Shown here: positions 10,081-19,957 of the stretch, piece after piece
Layout of the letters: each line of letters begins with the position of its first letter
Position numbering within the stretch: position 1 is the first letter of the stretch
Assembly: GCF_009931695.1 (NCBI RefSeq)
Contig: NZ_CP048000.1
Span: forward strand, 4,420,501 to 4,484,500
Length of the DNA stretch: 64,000 nt
From: Anaerocolumna sedimenticola
GTDB lineage: Bacteria; Bacillota; Clostridia; Lachnospirales; Lachnospiraceae
Direction: 5' to 3'
Program-made: the position numbers and the translations under genes
Notes under the pieces: model-generated
What the model saw: only the letters and a program-made list of their open reading frames with translations
What the model was told of the DNA's origin: nothing
Databases searched by the model: none

Positions 10081-10282
10081 GGGGCTGTTGCAAAATTCAA
10101 AATATAACTTCCTTGTGGGAGAATATGCTTTATATTTCGCAGATATTTTGTTGAAAGTATGTGCGAATGGCTCCAAGAAAGAGAATGGAGCCGTTTATTC
10201 GCGCGACTTGAAACAAAATGGGGGAAATATAAAGCATATTCTAGACACAAGTTTAGTAAATTGACTATTTTGCAACAGCCCC
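10081..10282. mobile_element. About 200-bp foldback element (MITE-like)
   Basis: Begins GGGGCTGTTGCAAAAT and ends with its exact complement (10267-10282). The whole 202 bp is a quasi-palindrome: the arms share GAATATGCTTTATATTTC and meet at an inner GGCTCCA/TGGAGCC hairpin near 10170-10193. It carries no gene. The terminal motif resembles that of some IS1182-like elements (from memory). No clear target duplication is visible. It lies 11 bp past the metG stop codon and is followed on minus by a T-rich tract, so it may now serve as the metG terminator. Confidence 0.75.
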
Positions 10283-10293
10283 GTTTCTCAATC

Positions 10294-12309
10294 TTATTTT
10301 TCCAACTGGCTTATATGCTTTTTAAAAAAGTCCGTTTTGGGTTCCAAAAATTTTAATTGGTGATTTTCAAAATCATCAATTATGTCATAAATAGTTGAAA
10401 AGATATAATCCCAATTCCATAACTTTTCATTGACTCTTAAATAATCTTTAATCAATTCACACCCAAAAGGTGCAATGGGGTGTAATAATACGGCAGCCGT
10501 TTTAACAGCATGAAAGGAATCAATTAAAACCTGTTTTCTTAAACCTGCATTACCGGTCGTTTCGGCAGTCCTCATATTATTAACCCAATATTTATTCATA
10601 TTTCGGATATAAGTATCCAATACATAAGTCAGGCTATGGAATTCATGGTTATACATATGCCTTTCAAAGTTAAGAATTGCTTCTTTTGATTCTATTAAAA
10701 TCTTACCGCTGATTTCACCTTTTGGTATTCTGGAATCAAAATAACTTTGTGAGGTATAAAAACAGGAACGTACTAACCTGTTAAATACATTGGTTAACAG
10801 ATTTCCCTCTTTTAATACAATATCTTCTCCGGATTTATCTTTTTCATCCATATAAACCTGTGGCCGGAAGCTCACACTTTTGGCAGCTAATCCAAGGCTT
10901 AAAAAATGAATCCGTAGTTGTTCCGGTGTATAAAATTCAAGTAAATCCTTGGCCATTGGCGGTTTAATCTCATTACTGCTGCTAGCTTTTTTATCCATAA
11001 ATAAAATATGCCGATTGGCTATCAGATTGGGCAACGGGAGTTCTTCCATGTTTTTATTAGCCGTCCCATTTTCTTTATCAAGGGAAGTAAATAATGCCAT
11101 TTCTGCTATACCATAAAAATATATATTATCCTCACCAATAAATTGATATACTAAAGCTTCTTTCGAATTCCACCAATCCATCCATGTACTGTTTTTCTTT
11201 CCCTGGGATTCCAGATATGCTCTGGTAAAAGAAATAGGCGCCCATAATGATTCCGGCCATACCCAGAAAGTCAGATTTTTTAAATCTTCTTTATCCGGTA
11301 CCGGAACACCCCATTCAATATTTCCGGATAACCGGAAAGGTACTAAAGTTTTTCCGGTACGGTAGCGGATACCTTTGCTTGCCAATACATCCTTAGCCAT
11401 ATCTCTGTCACTTAATTTATCAAAGACAAAGGTTACGGAAGCCTTATTTTCTTCAGCTATTATAGTGTGTTTAGGCAGCAGACTATCAAACTCCGAAAGA
11501 TTTTCTAACTGATCTTTTTTTACATAAATATAGGGAGGTTTTAGAAATTCTTCAATGGTATTAATTATATATTTTCTTGTATTTGTATTCTCCCTGAGAT
11601 TCTTAATCCAAGCTTTTAATTGATCCTGGTATTCCCCTAATTTAAAATACCAGTTTATGACGTTTCTGACCTCCGGTGGTTTTCCGGATAATGTGCTTTT
11701 AGGATTTATTAAATCACCGGGCATATATTGGTGACCCAGAGAACATTCATCCGCATATGCTTTTTCTGACGAACAACCCTCAATGGGACATTGTCCGACT
11801 ACCTGCCTTCCGTTAAGAAAAACCTGAAAATCCGGATCATAGAACTGAGGAGTTGACATTGGTATGATATCACCGTTGTTATATAATTTTTCAAAAATCT
11901 CTTTTGAAACCTCCCTGTGTATTTCGCCCGGTCTGTCAAGGGCGGAAGCTCCGTATAAATTCAAACTGATACCGTATTTGGCTAAAGTTTCTTTTTGTAT
12001 ATTATGGTTTTTACGGACATATTCTTCCATTGTGCCCACTGGCTTTTCCTGGCTGTTTTCCACTAATTTACGGTAACTCTCAAGTATTGGGGAACCATAA
12101 CAATCTGTTCCGGATACAAAAATTACATTCTCTTCTCCGATTCTATCTCTTAAAAATCTCGCAAAGGTATCCGCATGGACAAATACCCCGCCTATATGTC
12201 CAAAATGAAGTTCCTTATTACCATAAGGCATTCCCGCCGTAATGACTGCTCTTTTTGGAAACTGTGGTCTTTCCCAGTTACTAAAATCCTTGTTTGATAA
12301 ATCTTTCAT
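10294..12309 (-). CDS. metG: Methionyl-tRNA synthetase, divergent form
   Basis: Class I synthetase charging tRNA-Met in the cytoplasm. I use the ATG at 12309 (MKDLSNKDFS), since an AAAGG site lies 10 bases upstream while the ATG three codons earlier would touch the site. The HIGH motif is HFGH at residues 35-38, and a zinc-knuckle-like insert with CPIEGC and a later Cys follows near 180. The usual KMSKS loop is not recognisable: residues 440-446 read KKASSSN at the expected place. The anticodon-binding helical domain is present (LLTNVFNRLVRS onward) but the C-terminal tRNA-binding domain of many MetRS proteins is absent. Expression is governed by a T-box leader. Function as MetRS is supported by that leader; catalytic competence with the altered loop is uncertain. 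Confidence 0.88.
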   Translation of the reverse strand: MKDLSNKDFSNWERPQFPKRAVITAGMPYGNKELHFGHIGGVFVHADTFARFLRDRIGEENVIFVSGTDCYGSPILESYRKLVENSQEKPVGTMEEYVRKNHNIQKETLAKYGISLNLYGASALDRPGEIHREVSKEIFEKLYNNGDIIPMSTPQFYDPDFQVFLNGRQVVGQCPIEGCSSEKAYADECSLGHQYMPGDLINPKSTLSGKPPEVRNVINWYFKLGEYQDQLKAWIKNLRENTNTRKYIINTIEEFLKPPYIYVKKDQLENLSEFDSLLPKHTIIAEENKASVTFVFDKLSDRDMAKDVLASKGIRYRTGKTLVPFRLSGNIEWGVPVPDKEDLKNLTFWVWPESLWAPISFTRAYLESQGKKNSTWMDWWNSKEALVYQFIGEDNIYFYGIAEMALFTSLDKENGTANKNMEELPLPNLIANRHILFMDKKASSSNEIKPPMAKDLLEFYTPEQLRIHFLSLGLAAKSVSFRPQVYMDEKDKSGEDIVLKEGNLLTNVFNRLVRSCFYTSQSYFDSRIPKGEISGKILIESKEAILNFERHMYNHEFHSLTYVLDTYIRNMNKYWVNNMRTAETTGNAGLRKQVLIDSFHAVKTAAVLLHPIAPFGCELIKDYLRVNEKLWNWDYIFSTIYDIIDDFENHQLKFLEPKTDFFKKHISQLEK

Positions 12310-12392
12310 ATCAATCATACCTTTCTTTCGAATTGATAATAAAAATTACTATATTAGTCATTATTTAACACCTATGCCGGTTAATAAAAAGA

Positions 12393-12665
12393 ATAAAAAA
12401 AACACCTCCTACAAAATCAATTTGTAGGGGCGATTATATTCGCGGTGCCACCCTATTTTATTAATATGTCACCATATCAATCTCATCGAGTACATGAAAT
12501 ACTCTAGTTCTGTAACGTGAACTTACGTCATAGCATCACTTATATTTATATAAGATCCGTATGCAGCTCCGAGGCTTGTTTCATCAAATACGCTGCTACT
12601 CCTTCTCAGCTTCCGGAGCTCTCTGTGGGCTTTGTAAAAAAGATTACTTTTCTCTTCATAGCTTT
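12393..12665 (-). promoter_or_regulatory. T-box leader (methionine-type)
   Basis: The transcript contains the T-box sequence GGGTGGCACCGCG (around 12442-12454), upstream stem I elements (AGAGAGCTCCGG, near 12612-12625) and an intrinsic terminator with arms CCTACAAA/TTTGTAGG (12406-12430) followed by a T-run at about 12393-12400. An AUG triplet at 12582-12584, followed by AAACAAG on the 3' side of stem I, is the best specifier candidate and matches the downstream gene. Uncharged tRNA-Met binding should favour the antiterminator and switch metG on. Confidence 0.93.
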
Positions 12666-12676
12666 TATTTTTTCAT

Positions 12677-12705
12677 AGTATATGCAAATATTGAATATAT
12701 GTCAA
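12677..12705 (-). promoter_or_regulatory. Sigma-A promoter of the T-box/metG unit
   Basis: TTGACA (complement of 12700-12705) and TATACT (complement of 12677-12682), 17 bp apart. This is one of the best promoters in the window. Confidence 0.85.
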
Positions 12706-12790
12706 GGATAATAGTTATAAATTAATTAAATTAATTCGTTTAATTATATTTCATTCTTTTTGTCAATAAAAATTTAAATTATTAACCAAT

Positions 12791-13411
12791 CTATCTTTCA
12801 TAAGTACCCAATTTAATGATATCTAAATAATCATTGTATTCTCTGATATATTTATCCGCATGCTTATTAAAGAATTCCAAATCACCCTCAGAATCCCTCA
12901 GGATCACTTGTCCTATATGATAAGATGCCATGTGCAGTAAGTTTAAAATTTTTTGAATATCTATATTTTTTCTTATATAATTCATATTAAGATTTTTTAG
13001 AAATCGCTCGTGGTATTCATTCCGAATCAAATTAATTTCCTTTTGAATTTCCGATGATATATTCATTTCCATTTTCAGAAAAAAAACAATGATATACGGA
13101 TTTTCCTTAATCAGTATTTTATAAAAATCGCCGGTGTAATTAAAAATATCAATAAATTCAGTGGGGTGTTGATTTGGAAATAAATTTATATATTTAATAT
13201 AATAAACTTTAGTTAAGAAGTCTATGAGGTAAAGATATAAGTGCATTTTACTTTTAAAATAGAGAAATAAAAGACCTTTGGAAATGCCAAGCCTTTTAAC
13301 AATTGTATTTGTAGAAGTATTCTCATATCCGTTTTTTGCAAATTCCTCAATACAAATCTGTATTATTTGTTCTTTTCTATCCTCCGGTAAATTTTCAAAA
13401 GTTTCATACAT
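12791..13411 (-). CDS. TetR/AcrR-family transcriptional regulator
   Basis: 206 residues. The helix-turn-helix domain occupies about residues 8-58, with the typical TSTNTIVKRLGISKGLLFLYFKS pattern. The remaining helices form a ligand-binding domain of no recognisable subfamily. The gene follows the ABC/HlyD/TolC-like operon in the same direction but is separated from it by a strong terminator, so it is transcribed on its own. By proximity it is the best candidate to bind the two TGACCA-type operators in the promoter of that export operon. Its inducer is unknown. Confidence 0.88.
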   Translation of the reverse strand: MYETFENLPEDRKEQIIQICIEEFAKNGYENTSTNTIVKRLGISKGLLFLYFKSKMHLYLYLIDFLTKVYYIKYINLFPNQHPTEFIDIFNYTGDFYKILIKENPYIIVFFLKMEMNISSEIQKEINLIRNEYHERFLKNLNMNYIRKNIDIQKILNLLHMASYHIGQVILRDSEGDLEFFNKHADKYIREYNDYLDIIKLGTYER

Positions 13412-13505
13412 TACTTACACTTCCCTTTTTATCCTTTCATTCAAAATAACATCAATTTATTAAATTTTGAATTATTCTAAAGTAATTCTTTCGTTTAATA
13501 TAACT

Positions 13506-13568
13506 AATAATAAATGGTATGTCAAGAAACTTTACAATTAATCTTCCTGACATACCATATTTATTATT
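13506..13568 (-). terminator. Terminator of the export operon
   Basis: About 19 paired bases (TGGTATGTCA with TGACATACCA plus flanking A/T pairs) between the TolC-like gene and the TetR gene. Confidence 0.75.
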
Positions 13569-13580
13569 ACTTTTATACCT

Positions 13581-14870
13581 TTACGAAAGAGTTAATCCAC
13601 TTTTCATCCATTCATATTTCCAGTAAGCCTGAATCAACTCATATTCTGCAACATAGGTATTTATTTCCTGGCTTCGGTATTTTAAATTCTCATTCTCAAG
13701 TTCCAAATCGGATATCTTTCCAAGATCATATCTGATCATTGTGTAATTTCTATTGGTTCCTGCCTGATCCAGTTTCTTCTTCTCCTGTTCAAAAGACATT
13801 TTTTTGCTGATTAACTCTTCATAAACCTTATAAAATGAAAAGGTTACACTCCGTTTTGTCTCTTCAAGTTTAATTTCTTCGTTTTTTAAATTATATTCTG
13901 CTGCTTCCTCGCTTTGGGTATCACTCCCACTAGACCTGTTCAATATTCTTTGCTTCGTTTCCCTCTCAAGGGTCTGTAAAGCTATGGAATAATTATTTTC
14001 CAGCACACTCTCCAGGTCCTTATCATAATACATTTCATTAAAATTCTCATATACGGGTTCTAATTCGGTGTCTAAAGATAAAGCGAAATCATAACTATTA
14101 CCTATCATAAGATTAAATTCACCTAATATTGCACTTTTTTGCGTCTGTAAATCATTTAAACCCATTTCCATCTCATTGATTTGCATTTCCAACGTATCTA
14201 TATCTGTTTTTATTATTTTACCCAGGGATTCTTTCACTTTCGCAATTTCAAGCTGTTTTTTCATTAATTCGGTCTGATTGCTTAAGTCCATTTCCCTGTT
14301 CCCTAATATTTGATAGGAAATGTAAAGATTTTGAGCCGTCCACACCAATTGGCAATCGGACATCTTTGACTGGACTCTGAATTTATTTATGGTATCATCC
14401 AAATCTTCCGCCTGGTCATCCAATGAAAATTGTTGTTCTCTTAAAGATCTTCTGCTTGCTACAAGACTGGCTTTGTTATACTCATATATCCCAATCAGAG
14501 CATCATAATTTAATTTGATATGGTTTATCAAATCCGGATCTCCGTCAATTTTGGTTTCGAGGCTGGCCTTATCCTGTTTTAATTTATCTATTTGAAGTTC
14601 CATCATATCAATTGCATCTTCCAGATCATCTCTATCATCTTCCAGATCATCTGAAATGTCTTTTATCCGTTTATAATCTTCTTCCATTGATTTTACAACA
14701 TTTTTGTTGATTAAGGCCATCGGGTTATTTTCTAATATCTCATTTTCAATATCTTCGAATTTCATTATCTCTTTATCGTTACCACTGTCAACATCCGCAG
14801 CAAAGATATTAATTGGTGTAAAAAATATGACTAATACGATTACAATTATATGATTACGAATTTTCTTCAT
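13581..14870 (-). CDS. TolC-like exported coiled-coil protein
   Basis: The protein has a signal peptide (MKKIRNHIIVIVLVIFF, cleavage after FAA-like sequence near residue 24) and then long heptad-rich helices (residues about 50-135, 175-240 and 300-420) separated by short loops, as in the two-repeat TolC/outer-membrane-factor fold. I prefer the ATG at 14870; frames starting further up run into a repeat element and lack a ribosome binding site. It is the last gene of an operon with an ABC transporter and a HlyD-like adaptor. A true outer-membrane channel makes no sense in a single-membrane Firmicute, so the protein probably acts in the wall zone, perhaps as a conduit or adaptor. Membership in the TolC superfamily is inferred from fold pattern and context. 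Confidence 0.7.
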   Translation of the reverse strand: MKKIRNHIIVIVLVIFFTPINIFAADVDSGNDKEIMKFEDIENEILENNPMALINKNVVKSMEEDYKRIKDISDDLEDDRDDLEDAIDMMELQIDKLKQDKASLETKIDGDPDLINHIKLNYDALIGIYEYNKASLVASRRSLREQQFSLDDQAEDLDDTINKFRVQSKMSDCQLVWTAQNLYISYQILGNREMDLSNQTELMKKQLEIAKVKESLGKIIKTDIDTLEMQINEMEMGLNDLQTQKSAILGEFNLMIGNSYDFALSLDTELEPVYENFNEMYYDKDLESVLENNYSIALQTLERETKQRILNRSSGSDTQSEEAAEYNLKNEEIKLEETKRSVTFSFYKVYEELISKKMSFEQEKKKLDQAGTNRNYTMIRYDLGKISDLELENENLKYRSQEINTYVAEYELIQAYWKYEWMKSGLTLS

Positions 14871-14906
14871 CCTCATACCCACAGTATAACACACCTGCCC
14901 CAGTTG

Positions 14907-14997
14907 CGTTACTGCCACATAACTATGCGAAACAAATTTCGCAGGTTAAAAGAATCTCATTGTGGCGTCCTTTCTCTCTACTATTTTCTTTCAACCT
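14907..14997 (-). repeat. Structured repeat family 2, copy 1
   Basis: On minus: a GGTTGAAAGAAAATAG block, then GAGAAAGGA and GCCAC; then a GCGAAA-tttg-TTTCGC hairpin and a closing GTGGCAGTAAC. It fills the gap between the HlyD-like gene and the TolC-like gene and ends about 35 bp before the latter's start. Compare 16621-16703 and 33899-34003. Confidence 0.65.
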
Positions 14998-15078
14998 TTC
15001 CGACAGGATACCACTTTGCGGCATCCCGAATAACCCAGGAAGGATTTCAAACATTTTAACAGTTTGTATTTTCCTTCT

Positions 15079-16587
15079 CTATTGCTCCTGGTTATCTAAA
15101 GATTTCTTAAGATTAATACGCATTCCTTCCTTAACATTATTATCCGGAGCCGACAGAACGATCTCTCCCTCTTTCACCCCGTCTTTTATTTCTACAAACT
15201 CTTCATTTTGTATGCCTTTTATTACATTTCTTAAAACAGCTTTTTCATTATCAACAACAAATACACAATCTTTATCTTTATATTCAGAGATGGAACTTAA
15301 CGGTACCAATACAGCATTGCTGCTTTTTTCAATAATTACCTTAATATCAACCTCATAACCATGTTTTAACTGATTTAGCTGCTCAGAGGGTTCGATTTTA
15401 ATCGCCACCCTTTTCTGGTTAACTCCCAGTGAGGAAGTTACGGCTACCGCACTTGGTGCTATGTCAACGACTTTTCCGGTAATTTTTTTCTTTTCCTGTG
15501 ATCTGTCCGTTATTTCGACCTGATCTCCCAGTTTAATATTAATTGCATCGTCTGCTAATATATTTGCTTTAATTTCAACACTGTCTGCTTTTGCCATTAC
15601 ATAAGCTATGGTACCTGGTATTCCCATGGTATTTACCTCGACATTCTTTTCCAGGATTATACCGGTGACAGGGGCTTTTAATTCCAGTTTTTCTATATTG
15701 TTTGACATACTTTTCCTGCTCAGCTCAGCTTGCTTAAGCTGTGCATCATAAACCGCCTCACTGCTTTTTGTGGTGTTTACTTTCATTTGCTTTAAATCAA
15801 GCTGGGCAGTTTTCATCAAAGCTTCCGCGCTTTTAAGTGCCTGTTCCCTTTGCTCTGATTCTAATTGCGCTCTATAGACCGCATTAATATTTTCTGAATC
15901 ATTTACTTTAATTTGGTTTAAATCCAGCTTTGCAGTATTTAATACAGCTTCTGCATTTTTTACTGCCTGTTCCTTTTGCTCTAATTCCTCCTGGCTTATC
16001 GCACCTGTATCTTTCAGTACCTGTGCATCTTTTAATTCTTCTGAGGCTGAATTATAGCTTTCCTTAGCCTGATTAACAGAAATGGTTGCTTTTTTTACAT
16101 TGGTTTCATAATTCTTATTGCTTATTTCAACCAATTCTTCCAAAACCTTTGCATCATTATATTCTTTTAAAGCAAGATAATAGGTATCTTCTGCCTGATT
16201 AGCCGCTATGGCTGCCTTTTCCAGGTTAGTTGCATAATTTTTTACCCCGCTTCCCTCATATGCAGCCTTTAGTTCCTTAATCTTTTCATCTATATTTTTA
16301 AGCTGAATTTCGAGATCCGAATTTTCCATTACCAGCAATTTATCTCCCTTTTTAACCGGCTGGCCTAAATCCGCATAAATATTTTGTATCAAACCATTCC
16401 CCTCAATACTTACATTCACCACATTCTTATAGGTGACAGTACCTATATCTTCTATGTATTTTTGAATTTCGCCTTTCTGGACTTTCACCACACTGACAGT
16501 TTCTCCCTGTTTCATATAAACCATCATTACTGCGGAAGACAACAGTACTAATCCAATAATAATAAATATTATTTTTTTCTTTTTCAT
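15079..16587 (-). CDS. HlyD/MFP-family membrane-fusion adaptor
   Basis: A single N-terminal membrane anchor (IIFIIIGLVLLSSAVMMVYM, residues about 6-26) is followed by a first lipoyl/barrel segment (IEGNGLIQNIYADLGQPVKKGDKLLVM). A very long alpha-helical hairpin with three repeated NAEAVLNTAKLDL-like motifs comes next, then the second lipoyl half (LELKAPVTGIILEKNV) and beta-barrel domains. About 502 residues. I start at 16587 because GGAAGG sits eight bases upstream. It should bridge the FtsX-type ABC permease (upstream gene) to the TolC-like protein (downstream gene), in the manner of MacA. Neighbouring intergenic gaps on both sides contain copies of repeat family 2. Confidence 0.88.
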   Translation of the reverse strand: MKKKKIIFIIIGLVLLSSAVMMVYMKQGETVSVVKVQKGEIQKYIEDIGTVTYKNVVNVSIEGNGLIQNIYADLGQPVKKGDKLLVMENSDLEIQLKNIDEKIKELKAAYEGSGVKNYATNLEKAAIAANQAEDTYYLALKEYNDAKVLEELVEISNKNYETNVKKATISVNQAKESYNSASEELKDAQVLKDTGAISQEELEQKEQAVKNAEAVLNTAKLDLNQIKVNDSENINAVYRAQLESEQREQALKSAEALMKTAQLDLKQMKVNTTKSSEAVYDAQLKQAELSRKSMSNNIEKLELKAPVTGIILEKNVEVNTMGIPGTIAYVMAKADSVEIKANILADDAINIKLGDQVEITDRSQEKKKITGKVVDIAPSAVAVTSSLGVNQKRVAIKIEPSEQLNQLKHGYEVDIKVIIEKSSNAVLVPLSSISEYKDKDCVFVVDNEKAVLRNVIKGIQNEEFVEIKDGVKEGEIVLSAPDNNVKEGMRINLKKSLDNQEQ

Positions 16588-16620
16588 ACTTAAACCTTCC
16601 ATATCACAGATCTGTCTGCA

Positions 16621-16703
16621 ATATTGCCACTAATAAAAGGAGTAAAAGAATCTCATCGTGGTATCCTTTCCTTATCTTTATTTTCTTTCACTCTAACACC
16701 ATG
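16621..16703 (-). repeat. Structured repeat family 2, copy 2
   Basis: Shares GTGAAAGAAAATAAAG, GGAAAGGA, the ATGAGATTCTTTTAC block and TTATTAGTGGCAAT with the other copies, but the inner hairpin is deleted. It lies between the permease and the HlyD-like adaptor. Confidence 0.65.
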
Positions 16704-16805
16704 CTTTTTGGGCATAAATCCTGAAGAATAGCCGTTTTTGCTATTCTTTTTAATGGCTCTCATTTTCTTTACGAGACTATTCACTCTAACTGCCTATAAT
16801 AGATG

Positions 16806-19189
16806 CTATTCTGAACTTTTTAATGATTCAACCATATTAATCGATTTGATTTTCTTACTTAATAAAAAATTAGCCATTAAAATAAAAACCCCAATTAATA
16901 AAACAGCATAAATATAACTTGACAGATTAATGATTGGGCTAAACTGTATATTTTCATTTTCCTGTGCTGCAAACATAGCATAGATAAGAAATCTGCCTAG
17001 TGGAATTCCAACTATTGAACCAAAGATGCCGATAAAGAAATTTTCATTAAATATGAGGCTTTTCAATTCACCATCCGTAAATCCAAGTACCGCAAGGGTA
17101 GCGATTTCTCTTCTTCTTTCAAAAATATTGATATTGGTTATATTATAAATAACTGCAAATGCTAATATGCCGGCACCTAAGATCATAAAAACATACACAG
17201 AACTTGTGGATTCCATCATTTTATTGGTGTTTGCTATAATTTCAGCTTTTGACTGAATGGTCTTTATTTCCATAATATCCTTTAACTTCCCTATTACTTC
17301 ACTTTCATATTTTGCATCCGCAAGTTTTATATGAGCAGCGTTTGTCACAACTCCCTCTTTAATTAAATAATTCAAATAATCCGTACTGCAGATTGCACTT
17401 TGACCGGTAATTTGAGATACGGTTCCCATTATCATTACTTTTTTCTTATCCCTGTCATCGTTCTTTCCGGGATAAAAGGATCTTAAAAATACCGTATCTC
17501 CTACCTTGACCCCTAATGTGTCCATCAGTTTCTTAGGAAGTAAAATTCCATCATCCGGTATTTTGACATTTTTATCTTCTTCATCTAAAATACCATATAA
17601 TTTTGAGTTGCCGGGTAAAGCTACAAGACCAATATCTTTTTTTCTCCATCCGCTGCTTACTTCCATCCCGCTTTCCAATATTGGTTCAATGGATTCAATA
17701 TGTTCAATATTTTGTATGTATTGTAATTCATCTGCATTCAGTATTTTTGAAAAACTTATTTTAATATCAAATTTTTGAATCTCGTTAAATTGTTTGTTCA
17801 TAAACGAGTCCATGGAATCCATAGAACCTAATGCAACTAAAAGTAAAGCTATGGAAAAAATAATTCCTACGGAAGCCATTGCTGAACGTTTTTTATATCG
17901 AAAAAGATTTCTCAGTATTATCTTCCAGCTAAAATTAATTTTTTTCCAGATGATAGAGATATTCTCTATTAGTATCTTTCTTCCCGTAGCAGGTGGTTTC
18001 GGCCTCATGGCCTGCGCCGGAACCAGATTCAGTTCTTTTTTACAGGCATTATATCCTGCGGCAATGCAGAATGCTAAGGCCATAAAAGCTGCCGGTAAAA
18101 CCAAACCTAAATGCAGGGTTACCCTTTCATAAGGTATTTGTATACCATATTCATCATATCCAGCATACTCTTGCCGACTATAAATACTCCTATTAATGAC
18201 CCGGCAATACTTCCAAGTATCCCAACCATCAAAGGATATGTCTGATAATGCAGCATAATTTCCAAATTAGTATATCCTAAAGCTTTAAAAGTTCCCATTT
18301 GAATTCGCTGGTTTTCAATCATTCTTGTCATTGTTATGTATATGATTACGGCAGCTGCTATAAAAAACAGCATTGGGAAAAAAGCTGAGGTTGATTTTAA
18401 GGATTCAACATCCGTACTGAACGTACTATAGCTAATCTGATCCTTTTTTTCCACAATTCCCATCAGTCCATATTGCTTTAATATCTTTTCCACATCAGCT
18501 TTCACATCTTTTATATCTCTTTCCTGGTTTAAAAGAATACTGATATCATTTACGGAACCCTTATAGTCTAAAATGTTTTTTAAATTTGATTCTTTTACAT
18601 AAACAATACCAAAACTTTTAGGATTCGGTATCATTTCGCTCATATCCCGGATTTCATATACATATTCAGGACTTTTTGCGGTTCCTACTATTTTTAATTT
18701 TACCCTGTCTCCATTTACAATCGGTTCAATTATCTGTCCCAGCTTTAGATGATTTGCAATAAGAAAATCTTCTGATACAATACATTGATTACCTGTATCG
18801 TTTGAAAAATAACTGCCTGATTTTAAACTGATATCGTTCACAATATTTCTTTTTTTGTCAGGTAAGGATAGTAACCTAACAATTGCATCCTGGTCTTTGA
18901 TACTTATTCTTACATCCTGTGTAACTCTGCCGTTTACCATCTTCACACCCTGTATTTCACCAATACGCTTTACTATCCCTTCCGGTGCGCGATACACAGT
19001 ACACCATAAGTCAGCTATCCTGTATTCTTTAAAATATTTAAAACCGGCTCCTGAAAGGCTTTCCAAAGCGGATTGCAACCCGGTGTAAAACATTACTCCG
19101 ATAATAACTACTGCAAGTACGGATATAAACTGTCCTTTGGATTCACCAAGATCTCTGCAAAACTTTTTAAATAAGAGCCACATTACCAT
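16806..19189 (-). pseudogene. FtsX-type ABC permease, one-base frameshift
   Basis: Two adjoining frames form one permease of about 790 residues. The first (19189-18119, 356 aa) has an N-terminal membrane helix (VLAVVIIGVMFYTGL), an extracytoplasmic domain and two FtsX helices, and stops right after YKYLMKG. The second (ending 16806) resumes with VLPAAFMALAFCIAAGYNACKK and the RPKPPATG linker, then a second extracytoplasmic domain and FtsX block (MILGAGILAFAVIYNI). Adding one G to the GGG at 18122-18124 joins the two without a gap, as in intact family members I know. Start overlaps the ATPase gene by a few bases. Either a genuine break or a homopolymer read error. The substrate of the transporter is not evident. 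Confidence 0.85.
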
Positions 19190-19887
19190 TCAATCCTTTC
19201 TATTGGAATTGGGGTTTCATTTATTTCGACTGACTCTACCTTTCCGTTCTTTATCTTAACTACCTTATCTGCCATCTGGGCAATGGGGCTGTTATGGGTA
19301 ATTATCATGACTGTCTTTTTAAATTCCTGATTTACATCACGCAAAAGCTTTAATATGGATTTACCTGTCATATAGTCCAATGCACCGGTAGGCTCATCAC
19401 AAAGAAGCAGAGTGGGATTCTTAGCAATTGCTCTTGCAATTGACACCCTCTGCTGCTCCCCACCGGAGAGTTGTGCAGGAAAATTAGCCATTCTTTCACC
19501 CAACCCGACTTGATTGATTACTGTAACTGCATCCATTGGATTATCACAGATTTGAGCTGCAATTTCAACATTTTCCAATACATTAAGATTTGGCATCAAA
19601 TTATAAAACTGAAATACAAAGCCAATATGTTTTCTCCGATACATGGTCATTTCATTTTTTGAAAATTTTGAAATATCTTTGCCTTTTACTAATACTTCTC
19701 CGGAGGTTGGATAGTCCATACCTCCCAGAATATTTAGTACAGTGCTTTTACCGGCACCGCTTGGTCCTAAAACAACTACCAACTCTCCTTCCGTTACATC
19801 AAAAGATATTCCGTCTGCAGCTCTGATTTTCACTTCTCCCATAACATATTCTTTGACTACATTATTAATTGTAATTATAGATTCCAT
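19183..19887 (-). CDS. ABC transporter ATP-binding protein (MacB/LolD-like)
   Basis: 234 residues with Walker [10 protein letters not shown] (41-49), Q-loop near VFQFYNLMP, signature LSGGEQQR (140-147), Walker [13 protein letters not shown] (160-171) and the H-loop in ITHNSP. The sequence belongs to the class that drives mechanotransmission permeases of the FtsX/MacB type and not classical pores. First gene of the operon ATPase, permease, HlyD-like adaptor, TolC-like protein. The start has AGGAGG at about nine bases, and the permease start overlaps its stop. Regulated through the operator-bearing promoter at 19929-19957. Confidence 0.95.
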   Translation of the reverse strand: MESIITINNVVKEYVMGEVKIRAADGISFDVTEGELVVVLGPSGAGKSTVLNILGGMDYPTSGEVLVKGKDISKFSKNEMTMYRRKHIGFVFQFYNLMPNLNVLENVEIAAQICDNPMDAVTVINQVGLGERMANFPAQLSGGEQQRVSIARAIAKNPTLLLCDEPTGALDYMTGKSILKLLRDVNQEFKKTVMIITHNSPIAQMADKVVKIKNGKVESVEINETPIPIERIEW

Positions 19888-19912
19888 TTAACTAAATCCT
19901 CCTTAAATGTCA

Positions 19913-19931
19913 AATGACCACTGCAGTCATT
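19913..19931. promoter_or_regulatory. Operator 2 (overlaps -10 and start site)
   Basis: AATGAC and GTCATT flank a 7-bp centre; the left half extends to AATGACCA, the same half-site as operator 1. Confidence 0.65.
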
Positions 19932-19957
19932 ATATATGATTTCTAGTAATTTGGCAA
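19929..19957 (-). promoter_or_regulatory. Promoter of the ABC export operon
   Basis: TTGCCA (complement of 19952-19957) and TATAAT (complement of 19929-19934) at a 17-bp spacing. Both elements are overlapped by palindromic operators. Confidence 0.85.

Noticed and set aside
16640..16670. Short leader peptide (MRFFYSFY) preceded by GGAAAGGA in repeat family 2 copy 2
   Set aside because: Copy 1 stops after four codons and copy 3 has no ATG at that place, so the coding reading is not conserved; structure is.
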